Positions 7,313 through 16,802 of a DNA stretch of 32,880 bases are shown here, one piece after another. The DNA is from an uncultured Rhodospirillales bacterium (lineage in GTDB: Bacteria; Pseudomonadota; Alphaproteobacteria; Acetobacterales; Acetobacteraceae). How positions within the stretch are numbered: position 1 is the first letter of the stretch; each line of letters starts with the position of its first letter. Where the stretch lies: assembly GCA_903845065.1 (NCBI GenBank), contig CAIMWH010000035.1, positions 1-32,880 on the forward strand, read 5' to 3'. Made by a program: the position numbers and the translations under genes. The notes under the pieces were generated by a model. That model did not search any database, was not told the origin of the DNA, and saw only the letters and a program-made list of their open reading frames with translations.

Positions 7313-8058
7313 CGGACGCCGCCCGCCACATCCACGATGGTCCCGGTGATGTAGGAGGCTTTGTAAGACAGCAGGAACGCGATCGCCTCCGCCACCTCCT
7401 CGGGCTGCGCCGCCCGCCCCATCGGCATTTTCGCGGCAAACCGGGCGACCCGATCGGGCATGCCGGAGGAGGCGTGGATGTCGGTGTCGATCAGGCCGGG
7501 GCGCACGCCGTTCACCCGGATGCCGTATCCCACTGTTTCAGTCGCGACGCCGATCGTCAGCGTGTCCACGCCGCCCTTGGTGGCGGCGTAGTCCGTCCAG
7601 GCATTGGGGGACCCGGTGACGGCGCCGATCGAGGACACGTTGACGATGGCGCCGCCGTTGCCGCCCAGGCGCTTGGACATCCGCCGCACCGCCTCGCGCG
7701 TGCAGAGGATGACGCCGCCGAGGTTCACCCGCAGCAGGCGCATCATGTCGTCCAGCACGGTTTCTTCCACCCGGTGTTTCTGTCCGCCGATGCCGGCGTT
7801 GTTGACCAGGCCGGTCAGGGGGCCGAACGCGTCATCGCAGGCGGCGAACATCCGCACGATATCCGCCTCCTCCGCCATGTCGGCCCGCACCGCGATGGCG
7901 CGGCCGCCGGCGGACGCGATATCGGCCACCACGGCCGCGGCGGCGGCCTCGGCCTGGGTGTAGTTCACCACCACGTCGGCGCCCTGCCGGCCCAGCAGGC
8001 GCGCCGTTGCGGCCCCGATGCCGCGGCTTGCGCCGGTTACGATCACCACCTGTCGCAT
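7309..8058 (-). CDS. SDR family oxidoreductase (FabG-like)
   Basis: A 249-residue short-chain dehydrogenase with TGASRGIG (8-15), NNAG (86-89), a VSSIGAV serine segment (Ser142/143), and Tyr157/Lys161 in YAATK. The C-terminus is ITGTIVDVAGG. The start at 8058 is chosen because GGGAGG lies five bases upstream; an in-frame ATG at 8082 has no ribosome site. It is the first gene of a two-gene operon with the acyl-CoA dehydrogenase (4-base overlap), suggesting successive steps on a CoA thioester or related acyl compound. It is divergent from the gene at 8129. Confidence 0.9.
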   Translation of the reverse strand: MRQVVIVTGASRGIGAATARLLGRQGADVVVNYTQAEAAAAAVVADIASAGGRAIAVRADMAEEADIVRMFAACDDAFGPLTGLVNNAGIGGQKHRVEETVLDDMMRLLRVNLGGVILCTREAVRRMSKRLGGNGGAIVNVSSIGAVTGSPNAWTDYAATKGGVDTLTIGVATETVGYGIRVNGVRPGLIDTDIHASSGMPDRVARFAAKMPMGRAAQPEEVAEAIAFLLSYKASYITGTIVDVAGGVR

Positions 8059-8128
8059 GAAACCTCCCGTATTTGTGGCCATTCAACGAGCCCGCTCCGG
8101 GCAGCACAACCCCGCGCGACGCGCTACC

Positions 8129-8713
8129 ATGGCGGCCATGCCCCACCTGCTCGCCACCCTGCGCACCAATCCGGCCCTGGCCGCCCTGCTGGAGGATTTC
8201 GCCGCCGTTGCACTGCCCGATGCCTGGATTGTCGCCGGTGCGCTTGCGCAGACGGTGTGGAACCAGGCGCATGGGCTGCCGCCGCAGCACGGCATCCGCG
8301 ACATCGACATCATCTATCATGATCCGGATGACCTCTCGGCCGCTGCCGAGGCCGCGCACGAGGCGCGCCTGCGCGGGTATTTCGGCGATCTCGGCGCCAA
8401 GCTCGATGTGAAGAATCAGGCGCGGGTTCATCTCTGGTACGAACGGCGCTTCGGCCGCGCCATACCGCCCTACCCATCGAGCCAGGCTGCCATCGCCACC
8501 TTCCCCACCACCGCCACCGCCATCGGTGTTCAGCCCGGGGCGTTCGTTGCCCCCTTCGGTACCGAAGACCTGCTGGCGCTGCGCATCCGGCCGAACAAGG
8601 TGATCGTCAGCGCGGCTGTCTACGCCGCCAAGGCCGCGCGCTGGCAGGCGCTGTGGCCGAAGCTGACGGTGATGGCGTGGGATAATCCAGGTGGGGAAGG
8701 CCGCGCCGGGTAA
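8129..8713 (+). CDS. Nucleotidyltransferase-fold family protein (DUF925 / NTP_transf_6 type)
   Basis: About 194 residues. The pattern [22 protein letters not shown]...[13 protein letters not shown], then [20 protein letters not shown] and [10 protein letters not shown], matches the NTP_transf_6 (DUF925) family, which is predicted to have a nucleotidyltransferase fold with acidic residues in DIDIIYHD. The biological role of the family is not established. Starts at 8129 (ATG) and 8138 (ATG) are both possible; an ORF opening at 8018 would overlap the divergent SDR and is unlikely. Confidence 0.85.
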   Translation: MAAMPHLLATLRTNPALAALLEDFAAVALPDAWIVAGALAQTVWNQAHGLPPQHGIRDIDIIYHDPDDLSAAAEAAHEARLRGYFGDLGAKLDVKNQARVHLWYERRFGRAIPPYPSSQAAIATFPTTATAIGVQPGAFVAPFGTEDLLALRIRPNKVIVSAAVYAAKAARWQALWPKLTVMAWDNPGGEGRAG

Positions 8714-8781
8714 CCGCGCGTTCACACCTCCGCCCTAGGCTTCCCGATACCGCTCACCCTCATTGCCTCCCGGGAGCCGCC

Positions 8782-10428
8782 ATGTCCAATAGCCTCAGCG
8801 ACGATCTCGCGTTCGGCCGTATCGACGCCGACACGCGCGAGCAGCTTCGCGCCCTGTTTCCCCTGGTGGAACCCGCTTTGCCGGCCGTGCTGGACGTGCT
8901 GTACGATCATGTCCTGCAATGGCCGGCCCTGAAGGTGCTGTTCGCCAGCCCCGAGCGCATCAAGTTCGCCCGCGAGCGCCAGATTGCGCACTGGGTGCAA
9001 CTGTTCAGCGCGAGCTATGACGCGGACTACATCGCCTCGGTCAAGCGCATCGCGCTCACCCATGCCCGGATCGGGCTCGATCCGAAATACTATATCTGCT
9101 CCTACCTCATCGCGCTGGAGGAACTGCACGGGGTGATCCTGCGCGCCGTCGTCGGCACGTTCTCCACCGCGGCGCGGCGCGCCAAGGCCGAGGCGATGAT
9201 CCGCACGGTGGACCGCGCCATCCTGTTCGATCTCCAACTGGTGGTGGAAGGCTACCTGGAAGCCAAGAACCAGGACTACCGCAACCGGCTGGACGATCTG
9301 GCCGGCCAGTTCGATACCGTGATCATGGGGTTCGCCCAGGGGGTGACCGAGGCGGCGGAGGGGCTGCACCAGGGCGCCGGGGACCTCAACGCATCGGCCG
9401 ATACGGCCACCGCCGAAGCGGCGTCGCTGGCCAGCAATGCGGCGAACTCCTCGGCCGACATGCAGACCGTCGCCTCCGCCACGGAGGAAATCACCGCCTC
9501 CATCGGGGAGATCACCCGGCAGATGCAGCAGGCCGCCGACACCACCCGCGCGGCGGTGGAGACCGTGGGCCGGGCATCGGGCATCGTCGAGCAGCTTAGC
9601 GCCGCGGCCGGGCGGATCGGCGATGTGGTCGCGCTGATCCAGACCATCGCGGGGCAGACCAATCTCCTGGCGCTCAACGCGACCATCGAGGCCGCCCGCG
9701 CCGGGGATGCCGGGCGCGGCTTCGCGGTGGTCGCCGGCGAGGTGAAGGGACTGTCGGGGCAGACCGCCAAGGCGACCGACGAAATCCGCTCGCAGGTTTC
9801 GGCGGTTCAGTCCGTGGTGAGCGAAATCGCCACCGCGATGGGCGAAATCGCCAGCATGGTCGAGCGGATCAGCTCCGCGACGGATGGCATTGCCGCCGCG
9901 GTGGAGGAGCAGGGCGCCGTGACGCTCGAAATCAGCCGGTCGGTGGCGAGCGCGGCGCAGGGCACCGGGGCCATCAGCGACGGCGCCGCCCAGGTGCGCG
10001 GGGTGGCCGAACAGACCGCAGGGCAGGCCGGCAATGTCGCCCGTGCGTCGCAGGCGCTGCTGGCCCGCTCCGAGGCGCTCGTCACCGAAACGCGCCAGTT
10101 CATCGCCCGTATCCGCGATGCGGACCGCCGGGTGGAGGCGCGCCAGCCCGTTACGCACTCGGCCACCATCACCGCCGGCGGCACCGTCATCCCGGCCACC
10201 CTCGCTGACGTTTCGGCCGGTGGCGCCGCCGTCATGCTGGACCCTACCAAGCTGCCGCCGGGCACCACCACTGTCAGCCTCGGCGTGCCCGGCATGCCGG
10301 TGGAGGCCAGCGCCCGCATCGTTGCCCACGGCATCAACCGCATCAACATCGCCTTTACCGATCCCGCCCAGGGCGAACGGGTGCAGCGCTGGTTTGCCAG
10401 CGTCAGCCCGGCCCGCAAGGCCGCCTGA
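8782..10428 (+). CDS. Globin-coupled methyl-accepting chemotaxis protein with C-terminal PilZ domain
   Basis: A 548-residue soluble receptor with no membrane segment. Residues about 15-165 are a protoglobin/globin-coupled sensor domain; [13 protein letters not shown] places the proximal heme ligand at His94. Residues about 185-440 are an MCP signalling coiled coil, with hairpin tip [21 protein letters not shown] (288-308) and [14 protein letters not shown]. Residues about 449-540 are a PilZ-like domain: RRVEAR (449-454) and DVSAGG (476-481) supply the RxxxR and (D/N)xSxxG c-di-GMP-binding motifs. HemAT-type proteins sense oxygen and signal through CheW/CheA; the PilZ domain suggests c-di-GMP also acts here. 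No che genes are adjacent. The ATG at 8782 has GGGAG five bases upstream. Confidence 0.9.
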   Translation: MSNSLSDDLAFGRIDADTREQLRALFPLVEPALPAVLDVLYDHVLQWPALKVLFASPERIKFARERQIAHWVQLFSASYDADYIASVKRIALTHARIGLDPKYYICSYLIALEELHGVILRAVVGTFSTAARRAKAEAMIRTVDRAILFDLQLVVEGYLEAKNQDYRNRLDDLAGQFDTVIMGFAQGVTEAAEGLHQGAGDLNASADTATAEAASLASNAANSSADMQTVASATEEITASIGEITRQMQQAADTTRAAVETVGRASGIVEQLSAAAGRIGDVVALIQTIAGQTNLLALNATIEAARAGDAGRGFAVVAGEVKGLSGQTAKATDEIRSQVSAVQSVVSEIATAMGEIASMVERISSATDGIAAAVEEQGAVTLEISRSVASAAQGTGAISDGAAQVRGVAEQTAGQAGNVARASQALLARSEALVTETRQFIARIRDADRRVEARQPVTHSATITAGGTVIPATLADVSAGGAAVMLDPTKLPPGTTTVSLGVPGMPVEASARIVAHGINRINIAFTDPAQGERVQRWFASVSPARKAA

Positions 10429-10447
10429 CCCCCCACTGTCGATCCTG

Positions 10448-10475
10448 CCGTGCCGGCGCTAAGCTGCCGGCACGG
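10448..10475 (+). terminator. Perfect 10-bp hairpin between chemoreceptor and dioxygenase genes, touching the next ribosome site
   Basis: CCGTGCCGGC (10448-10457) pairs with GCCGGCACGG (10466-10475) around an 8-base loop, 20 bases after the stop at 10428. No T tract follows. The last two bases of the 3' arm (10474-10475) are the first two of GGAGGA (10474-10479), the ribosome site of the ATG at 10488. Confidence 0.6.
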
Positions 10476-10487
10476 AGGACCCAATCC

Positions 10488-11333
10488 ATGCGCCACGCCT
10501 TGTCAGCCGCCCAAGCCGACGCCTATCACCGCGACGGCTTCCTTGCCCCCCTGCCCGCCTTCTCCGCGGCCGAAACGGCGGGCTTCCTCGCCAACCTCGA
10601 GCAGCTTGAGGCGGCCGAGGGTGGCAAGCTGTCCTTCGCCGCCAACACCAAGCCGCATATCCTGCATCCCTGGCTCGCGGACCTGGTTCGCCGGCCGGAA
10701 ATCCTTGATGCGGTGGAGAGCGTCATCGGCCCGGATATCCTGCTATGGGGCGCCGGGTTCTTCGCCAAGAACCCGCATGACGGCAAGATCGTGTCGTGGC
10801 ATCAGGATTCCACCTACTGGGGGCTGTCCGAGCCCGAGATCGTGACCGCCTGGATCGCCTTTACGCCGAGCACCGTCGAAGCGGGCTGCATGCGGGTGAT
10901 CCCCGGCACCCATACGGTAGACCAGGTGCCGCATCGCGATACCCATGCGGCCAACAACCTGCTTTCGCGCGGGCAGGAAATCGCCGTTGAGGTGAAGGAG
11001 GAGGAGGCGGTGGATCTCGTGCTGGCGCCTGGCCAGATGTCCCTCCACCATGTCCGCCTGTTCCATGGCTCCGGCGTCAACGCGGCGCCGCATCGCCGCA
11101 TCGGCCTGGCGCTGCGCTATATTCCCACCCGTATTCGCCAGACCGCCGGCCACGAGGACAGCGCCACCCTGGTTCGCGGCACCGATACGTTCCACAATTT
11201 CGTCCCCGAGCCGCGCCCGTCCCGCGAGGGTGATCCGGCCTGCCAGGAATTCCACACCACGATGATCGAACGCACCACCGGCATCCTGTTCCGCGGCGCC
11301 GCCCAGCGGCCGGACGCAAGGCCCTCGATGTGA
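10488..11333 (+). CDS. Phytanoyl-CoA dioxygenase (PhyH) family Fe(II)/2-oxoglutarate oxygenase
   Basis: A 281-residue PhyH-family protein. The iron triad is visible: His105 and Asp107 in SWHQDSTYW and His193 in RLFHGSGVN. Arg204 or the RIGLALRY segment just after would hold 2-oxoglutarate. The family hydroxylates CoA esters and many small secondary metabolites; the bacterial substrate is not predictable. A GGAGGA ribosome site precedes the ATG by eight bases. It is the first gene of a tight operon: its stop overlaps the GTG of the serine hydrolase (11330), which in turn overlaps the SDR (12382). Confidence 0.88.
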   Translation: MRHALSAAQADAYHRDGFLAPLPAFSAAETAGFLANLEQLEAAEGGKLSFAANTKPHILHPWLADLVRRPEILDAVESVIGPDILLWGAGFFAKNPHDGKIVSWHQDSTYWGLSEPEIVTAWIAFTPSTVEAGCMRVIPGTHTVDQVPHRDTHAANNLLSRGQEIAVEVKEEEAVDLVLAPGQMSLHHVRLFHGSGVNAAPHRRIGLALRYIPTRIRQTAGHEDSATLVRGTDTFHNFVPEPRPSREGDPACQEFHTTMIERTTGILFRGAAQRPDARPSM

Positions 11334-12382
11334 CTGGATTTTCCGCCGCCGGCCTCGCCGCCGCCACCGCGTTCGCCGTCGCCCACGAGACGAAGTGGCA
11401 GCGCGACATTCAGGCCCAGCTGGAAGCGGGCAATTTCGAACCCCCGCCAGATAATGCCATCCTTGGCCCCACCGCGCCGCGCGGTGGGCCCAACGGGCTC
11501 ATCCTCCATCATGGTGCCCGCATCGCCGGGTGGGGGGACACCGCGCAGGTCGACATGACCTTCTCGGTGGCGAAGAGTTATCTGTCGCTCCTTGCCGGCA
11601 TCGCGGTCAGGGACGGGCTGATCACGGATCTTGATGGGCCGGTTGGCGAAGGGCCGGAGTTCGCCTCCCCCCACAACGCCGGCATCACCTGGCGCCATTT
11701 GCTGCAACAAACCTCGGAATGGGAAGGCACGCTGTTCGGCAAGCCCGAGCAGATCGACCGCTATCGCGCGCTGGCGACCGAGTTCGCCGGCCGGCCGGGC
11801 CATCGCAAGGGGGACCCGCGGCCGCTGCAAACGCCGGGAACCTATTGGGAATACAATGACGTGCGGGTGAACCTGCTCAGCCTTGCTTTGCTGCGCCGGT
11901 TCCGCGCCCCGCTGCCGGAGGTTTTCCATCGCCGCATCCTCGGCCCGCTCGGCGGCAGCAGCACCTGGCGCTGGGAGGGCTACAGCACCTCCGAGGTGAC
12001 GATCGACGGCCGGGCGATCACCTCGGTTTCGGGCGGCGGGCATTGGGGCGGCGGGGTGTTCATCCATGCCGAGGACCAGGCCCGGATTGGGCAGCTGATG
12101 CTGGCGGACGGTGTTCATGACGGCCGCCGCATTTTGCCCGAGGGATGGGTGAGGCTCTCGACTACCCCTTGCGCCATCAAGCCCGACTATGGGCTGCTGT
12201 GGTGGCTCAATCCCGATCGGGTCTACCAGGCCAACGCCAGCCCCGAGAGCTATTTCGCCATCGGCGCCGGCGGCAACGTCACCTGGATCGACCCGGCGAA
12301 TGACCTGGTCGCGGTGCTACGCTGGATCGACATGGCGGTGCTGAACCAGTGGATCGGTCTCGTTATGGCCGCGCGCGGCTAG
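11330..12382 (+). CDS. Beta-lactamase-family (class C-like) serine hydrolase
   Basis: A 350-residue protein with the serine-acyl enzyme motifs: SVAK (79-82, catalytic Ser79 and Lys82) and YND (175-177, the YxN element). [11 protein letters not shown] and the WGGGVFI segment are also typical of this class. The family includes esterases, D-aminopeptidases and DD-peptidases as well as class C beta-lactamases, and the sequence does not decide among them. No clear signal peptide follows the GTG start, so a cytoplasmic esterase or amidase role is likelier than antibiotic resistance. GTGA overlap with the upstream PhyH gene and TAGTG overlap with the downstream SDR tie the three together. Confidence 0.85.
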   Translation: MTGFSAAGLAAATAFAVAHETKWQRDIQAQLEAGNFEPPPDNAILGPTAPRGGPNGLILHHGARIAGWGDTAQVDMTFSVAKSYLSLLAGIAVRDGLITDLDGPVGEGPEFASPHNAGITWRHLLQQTSEWEGTLFGKPEQIDRYRALATEFAGRPGHRKGDPRPLQTPGTYWEYNDVRVNLLSLALLRRFRAPLPEVFHRRILGPLGGSSTWRWEGYSTSEVTIDGRAITSVSGGGHWGGGVFIHAEDQARIGQLMLADGVHDGRRILPEGWVRLSTTPCAIKPDYGLLWWLNPDRVYQANASPESYFAIGAGGNVTWIDPANDLVAVLRWIDMAVLNQWIGLVMAARG

Positions 12383-13071
12383 TGCGGGTCGCGCTCGTCA
12401 CCGGGACTGCGAGCGGCATCGGGCGGGCCATTGCGGCGCGGTTCCTGGCGGACGGGTGGCATGTGGTGGGCTATGACCGCGCGCCGGGCGCCATCGGCAG
12501 CCGCACCGAAACCCTCGATGTGGGGGACGAGGTGCAGGTGGGCGCCGCCATCGCCCGCCTCGGCACCAGCGAGGGGCGGCTTGACGCGCTGGTCTGCAAT
12601 GCTGGGATTTCCGCCAACAAGCCGCTGGAATCGCTCAGCCTTGGCGAGTGGAATGGCGTGCTGGCGACCAACCTCACCAGCACCTTTCTTCTCGCCCGCG
12701 CCACGGCCGCGCTGCTGCGGGCGGCGAAGGGCAGTATTGTGACCATTGCCTCCACCCGGGCCCACCAGTCCGAACCGGATACCGAGGCCTACGCGGCCTC
12801 CAAGGGTGGCCTGCTCGCCCTTACCCATGCGCTGGCCGCCAGCCTTGGGCCGGCGATCCGCGCCAACTGCATCAGCCCCGGATGGATCCACACGCGGGAT
12901 ACGCCGCTCAGCGCGGCTGACCACGCCCAGCATCCGGCCGGACGCGTCGGCACCCCCGAAGACATCGCCGCCATGGCCGCCTTCCTCTGCGGGCCCGAGA
13001 GCGGCTTCATCACCGGCGCCGAATTCATCGTGGATGGCGGAATGACCCGTAGGATGATCTACGTTCCGTAG
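12382..13071 (+). CDS. SDR family oxidoreductase
   Basis: A 229-residue short-chain dehydrogenase. The cofactor motif is TGTASGIG (7-14), with NAG (73-75), Ser124 (IASTRA), Tyr137 and Lys141 (YAASK), and a C-terminal [11 protein letters not shown]. The GTG at 12382 overlaps the TAG of the serine hydrolase by one base and places the cofactor motif at the usual distance from the N-terminus; an upstream ATG at 12349 would overlap further and is less likely. Third gene of the PhyH operon. Substrate unknown. Confidence 0.88.
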   Translation: MRVALVTGTASGIGRAIAARFLADGWHVVGYDRAPGAIGSRTETLDVGDEVQVGAAIARLGTSEGRLDALVCNAGISANKPLESLSLGEWNGVLATNLTSTFLLARATAALLRAAKGSIVTIASTRAHQSEPDTEAYAASKGGLLALTHALAASLGPAIRANCISPGWIHTRDTPLSAADHAQHPAGRVGTPEDIAAMAAFLCGPESGFITGAEFIVDGGMTRRMIYVP

Positions 13072-13169
13072 AGCGTCACAAGAATGTGTGGCCGGCGCGG
13101 GCCATATCTTCATTGCGCAGCCGGGCATTCTCCGCTTGCATCCCCGCGTGATCCAGGGGAGTGCCACCA

Positions 13170-14633
13170 ATGGCCGACATCGCCCATGTTGTCGTGCTGA
13201 TGCTTGAGAATCGGTCCTTCGATTCCATGCTCGGTACCCTCTACCCGGCCGGACCCGGGTTCGATGGCCTCACCGGCACCGAAACCAACCCCTCGCCGGT
13301 TGGGCCCATCCAGGTTTGGAATTGCGGCACCCTGACGGACGCCGCGGCGTGTATTCCGACCCCGGACCCCGGGGAAGTCTTCTCGGATATGAACCAGCAG
13401 GTGTTCAACACCCCCGGCAAAAGCCCCACCACGCCGCCGGGCCCGGCCAACATGCAGGGTTTCGCCAACAACTACGCCAGCCAGACCGATACGCCGCCCT
13501 ACGATCCCCATGCGGTGATGCACCATTTCACCGCCGATCAGGTGCCGGTTCTCAGCACCCTGGCGCAATCCTTCGGTGTCAGCGATTGCTGGCACGCCTC
13601 CGCGCCCAACCAGACCTGGCCCAATCGGTTCTTCGCCCACACCGGCACCGCGCGCGGCTACGTCAACAACTCGCCGCCGCATTTCCCCTATCTGATGCCC
13701 ACCATCTACGACCGCCTGAACGAGGCCGGGCGCACCTGGCGGGTCTATTTCCACGACCTTCCCCAGGTGGCCACGCTTGCCCGGATGTGGCCGGCGGCTG
13801 ACCATCTGCGCGGCTTCGAGGAGTCGTTCCTCGCCGACGCCGCGCAGGGTCACCTGCCCAACTACAGCTTCATCGAGCCGCGCTACTTCTCCGATCCGCT
13901 GACCGGTCATATGCCGAACGACCAGCACCCGCCGCACAATGTCGCCTATGGCGAGCGGCTGATCGCGCGCATCTATGATGCCCTGCGCCGCAGCCCGTGC
14001 TGGCCCCGCACCCTGTTCATCATCACCTACGACGAACATGGCGGCCTCTACGACCACGTATCCCCGCCCGCCGCCGTGCCGCCGGACGGGCACAACGAGG
14101 AAGGGTTCGCGTTTGACCGGTACGGTGTTCGCGTGCCGGCGGTGATTGTTTCACCATGGATCGCGGCAGGCAGCGTTATCCGCCCGCCGGCGGGGCACGC
14201 CCATCCGTTCGACCACACCTCGATCCTGGCCACGCTGCGCAACTTGTTCGCCCTGCGCGCGCCGCTCACCGCGCGGGATGCCGCCGCGCCTGACCTGCTG
14301 CATGCCCTGGCGCTGCCAGCGCCGACCAACGACGGCCCGCCGGCGCTGCCGATGCCCTCGATCACCCCGAGTGCCACCGAACTGGACGCCGCCCATGCCG
14401 CGGCGCCGAACCATCTGCAAACCGCGCTCGCCGAATTGGCGTCCCACCTGCCGATCGGCATCGCCGACATTCCCCAGCACACCGTGGCCCTCGGCGGCCC
14501 GGCGCGGGACACGCCGGCGTTCGCCACGGTAGCGCAGGCCCTTGCCCACGCCCGGGCCGGGTGGCAGGCGTTCCTGAACCTGCCCGCCTCTCCGCCCGCT
14601 ACGTCTGACGGTCCCGGCTCGGCTGGAGATTAG
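13170..14633 (+). CDS. Phospholipase C / acid-phosphatase-like phosphoesterase family protein
   Basis: A 487-residue phosphoesterase. ENRSFDSMLG (13-22) is the N-terminal metal-binding signature of non-hemolytic phospholipases C and AcpA-type phosphatases; YDEHGGLYDHVSPP (287-300) is the second signature, and FDHTSIL the third. No signal peptide or Tat motif is present, unlike secreted family members, so it may be intracellular or exported another way. The ATG at 13170 has GGGGAG (13156-13161) eight bases upstream; a GTG at 13161 lies within that ribosome site and is unlikely. It lies 98 bases after the SDR and ends convergently, overlapping the nitroreductase stop by four bases. Confidence 0.87.
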   Translation: MADIAHVVVLMLENRSFDSMLGTLYPAGPGFDGLTGTETNPSPVGPIQVWNCGTLTDAAACIPTPDPGEVFSDMNQQVFNTPGKSPTTPPGPANMQGFANNYASQTDTPPYDPHAVMHHFTADQVPVLSTLAQSFGVSDCWHASAPNQTWPNRFFAHTGTARGYVNNSPPHFPYLMPTIYDRLNEAGRTWRVYFHDLPQVATLARMWPAADHLRGFEESFLADAAQGHLPNYSFIEPRYFSDPLTGHMPNDQHPPHNVAYGERLIARIYDALRRSPCWPRTLFIITYDEHGGLYDHVSPPAAVPPDGHNEEGFAFDRYGVRVPAVIVSPWIAAGSVIRPPAGHAHPFDHTSILATLRNLFALRAPLTARDAAAPDLLHALALPAPTNDGPPALPMPSITPSATELDAAHAAAPNHLQTALAELASHLPIGIADIPQHTVALGGPARDTPAFATVAQALAHARAGWQAFLNLPASPPATSDGPGSAGD

Positions 14634-15259
14634 CCCGCGTAGGGCACGCCCCAGCGATCCGCGAACACCACGTCCTCCAGTTTGCCTCGGCCGACCGGAC
14701 CGAATTTGCCCATCGGCCAGCCGATCGGCAGGATGGCGTAGGAATGGACGCCGTCGGGAAGCCCCATAGCCGCATCGGCCTCCTTGGCGAACATCATGTG
14801 CCGCGTGGTCAACGTCGAGCCCAGGCCCAGCGCGCGGGCGGCCAGCAGCATGTTCTGCACCGCGGGATAGACCGACGCGCCGGCCATCCGGCTCGGCGCC
14901 GCGTTGCCGTCATCCTGGCAGACCACGATCCACACCGGCGCCTCGTGGAAATGCTCGGTGAGATACTCCACCGCCGCGTGCTGGCGCGCATACTTCGCCG
15001 GGTCACTCCCTGGCGGCGGGGCAGACGTCGCATAGCGCGGGCCGATCACCTCGTCATAGGCGCGCTTGTAGAGCACCTGCACGGCCTGCTTCACGGCGGG
15101 GTCCTTCAGGACCAGGAAACGCCACTTCTGGTAGTTTCCACCCGATGGCGCGCACGTGCCGGCTTCGAGGATCTGCCGGATCATCGGTTCGGGCACCGGA
15201 TCGGGCTTCAGGCGACGCATCGCCCGCGTGGTGCGCATGATTTCGAACAAATCGTGCAT
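14630..15259 (-). CDS. Nitroreductase family FMN oxidoreductase
   Basis: A 209-residue nitroreductase-fold protein: MRTTRAMRRLKPDPVP at the N-terminus and APSGGNYQKWRF at residues about 37-48 form the FMN-phosphate site, and MLLAARALGLGSTL is the usual central helix. Such enzymes use NAD(P)H to reduce quinones, nitro groups or other electrophiles; the natural substrate is unknown. GGGAGA six bases before the ATG supports the start at 15259. It may be read with nearby reverse-strand genes, though a repeat separates it from the HAD gene downstream. Confidence 0.87.
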   Translation of the reverse strand: MHDLFEIMRTTRAMRRLKPDPVPEPMIRQILEAGTCAPSGGNYQKWRFLVLKDPAVKQAVQVLYKRAYDEVIGPRYATSAPPPGSDPAKYARQHAAVEYLTEHFHEAPVWIVVCQDDGNAAPSRMAGASVYPAVQNMLLAARALGLGSTLTTRHMMFAKEADAAMGLPDGVHSYAILPIGWPMGKFGPVGRGKLEDVVFADRWGVPYAG

Positions 15260-15272
15260 TTGCTTTCTCCCT

Positions 15273-15360
15273 TATCGGTTGAAAGTTTTTTGGGTCTTTT
15301 TTTCGGAAAAGGACAGCACTTCTTTTTTGAAAAAAAGAAGCAAAAAACTTCTATCCCCGG
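15273..15360. repeat. REPIN-like AT-rich repeat, copy C (tail-to-tail pair)
   Basis: An inverse unit (GAAAGTTTTTTGGGTC..., diverged) is followed directly by a forward unit (TTCTTTTTTGAAAAAA, then CAAAAAACTTCTATCC). The ATCC ends therefore point outward, opposite to the copies at 2757 and 6020. Its right edge contains CTA at 15351-15353, which on the reverse strand is the TAG stop codon of the HAD gene. Confidence 0.72.
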
Positions 15361-16028
15361 GAGTCTCGCGATGCCCGCAGGAGGGACGCCACGGCGTGCA
15401 GGTCCGGCACCACGTGCAGGCATAGGGCGCGGATTTCGTCGGTGGGGGGCAGCATGTCCGGCACCATTACCGTCATCGCCCCCGCGCCGTGGGCCGCGCG
15501 GACGCCCACGTGGCTGTCCTCCACCGCGAGACATCCATCCGCCGCCACGCCGACCGCCGCCGCGGCCCGCAGGAACAGCGCGGGATGCGGCTTGGCCAGT
15601 TCCACGTCATCGCGCGTCAACACTGCGGCGAACCTGGTCAGCAACCCGGCCTCGGCCAGGTTGGTTTCCGCGTTCGCCCGGTTGGATGATGTGGCCACCG
15701 CGACCGGCAACCCGGCGGCCTCGATGAGATCGAGCAACTCGAGCGTTCCCGCCTTCAACGGAATGCCGCCCTTCATCCGCTCCGTACGATGGGCCACGTA
15801 GACCGGCTGGAACGCACGCAACTGGAACCGCTCGCCGAACTCCGCCTTCAGCAGGTCCATGCAATCCTTGCCCGGCAGGCCGATCATCGAGTGGATCAGT
15901 GGCTCGGACAAATGGAACCCCAGGTCGGCCAGCGCCGCGAACATCGAGCCGACATAGATCGTCTCGGTGTCCAGCAGTGTACCGTCCATATCGAGCAGCA
16001 CGGCGCGGATGGGGTTTGGAAAGGGCAT
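15351..16028 (-). CDS. HAD superfamily hydrolase (beta-phosphoglucomutase/phosphatase-like)
   Basis: A 225-residue HAD phosphatase. Motif I DMDGTLLDTE holds nucleophile Asp13 and acid-base Asp15; motif II is TSS (113-115); motif III is Lys146 in KPHP; motif IV is EDSHVGV (Glu170, Asp171). The helical cap between residues 20 and 90 matches the beta-phosphoglucomutase / sugar-phosphatase group. No strong ribosome site precedes the ATG at 16028. The last codons and the TAG stop run into the AT-rich repeat at 15273-15360, so that repeat may have set the C-terminus. Substrate unknown. Confidence 0.88.
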   Translation of the reverse strand: MPFPNPIRAVLLDMDGTLLDTETIYVGSMFAALADLGFHLSEPLIHSMIGLPGKDCMDLLKAEFGERFQLRAFQPVYVAHRTERMKGGIPLKAGTLELLDLIEAAGLPVAVATSSNRANAETNLAEAGLLTRFAAVLTRDDVELAKPHPALFLRAAAAVGVAADGCLAVEDSHVGVRAAHGAGAMTVMVPDMLPPTDEIRALCLHVVPDLHAVASLLRASRDSRG

Positions 16029-16073
16029 GGCGACGGAGTTAGCTGGTTTGCGCGGCCGTGGCTACCGTGCGCC

Positions 16074-16802
16074 CTAGGCTGCCCCGTACAACCGGATCTG
16101 GTTCTCCAGCAGCGCATCGTCGAGGCGGCGGCCTGGCTGGAATGCCGACAGGCCATCCGGCCGGGTGACGCCCTCCATCAGCCTGGGGCACGGCTCGGCC
16201 TCTCCCACCACCATCGTCACCGGGAAGCGGGCGGCGTAGATCGGCAGGGCATAGTCCTCCTCGTCATCGGCCACGCCCTTGGAGCGCACCTTGCCGCTGG
16301 CATCCTCGATCAGCATGCCGATGACCATCGTCGCCTTCAGTTCCTGGTCCGTGTTGGGGCGCAGCGAGGCGGCGCGATCAGGGTAGAAACGATTGACCAT
16401 GCTGTCCAGCGCGCGGGCCTTCTCGGCCGGATCATCGATGATGTGGGCACTGCCGAAGCACATCGCCGAGCGGTAGTCGACGGAATGGTTGAAGCCGCAG
16501 CGGGCCAGGACCAGGCTGTCGAGGTGCGAAACGGTCAGGCAGACCGGCAGGCCCGGCTTCTGCACCCGCAGCATCCGGCTCGCCGAGGAACCGTGCCAAT
16601 AGAGGTGGTCCCCCTCGCGCCAGAACGCGGTGGGCGTGCAGTACGGCTGGCCGTCGATGACATAGGCGACGTGGCACAGCATCGCGGCGTCAAGGATCGG
16701 GTAAATCTCGTGGCGCGCGTAGCACCCCCGCTCGTGCATGCGCTTGACCTGGTTGCGTGCGGTTTTGGGAAACGCGTCGCTGGCGGGGTGGTCGGTCGGC
16801 AT
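16074..16802 (-). CDS. Pyridoxamine 5'-phosphate oxidase-like flavin-binding protein
   Basis: A 242-residue split-barrel flavin-binding protein of the Pyridox_ox_2 / NimA-like type. ARNQVKRMHERGCYARHEIYPILDAA, then HVAYVIDGQPYCTPTAF and LYWHGSSASRMLR, are the family's typical N-terminal pattern. Members bind FMN, F420 or heme, and some reduce nitro compounds; the function here cannot be named. AGGAGAG five bases before the ATG at 16802 decides the start over an ATG at 16838. It is on the same strand as the HAD and nitroreductase genes but separated from HAD by about 45 bases. Confidence 0.85.
   Translation of the reverse strand: MPTDHPASDAFPKTARNQVKRMHERGCYARHEIYPILDAAMLCHVAYVIDGQPYCTPTAFWREGDHLYWHGSSASRMLRVQKPGLPVCLTVSHLDSLVLARCGFNHSVDYRSAMCFGSAHIIDDPAEKARALDSMVNRFYPDRAASLRPNTDQELKATMVIGMLIEDASGKVRSKGVADDEEDYALPIYAARFPVTMVVGEAEPCPRLMEGVTRPDGLSAFQPGRRLDDALLENQIRLYGAA

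Noticed and set aside
11330-12382. Antibiotic-resistance beta-lactamase
   Set aside because: The SVAK and YND motifs fit the wider serine-hydrolase family, there is no signal peptide, and the operon context is metabolic.
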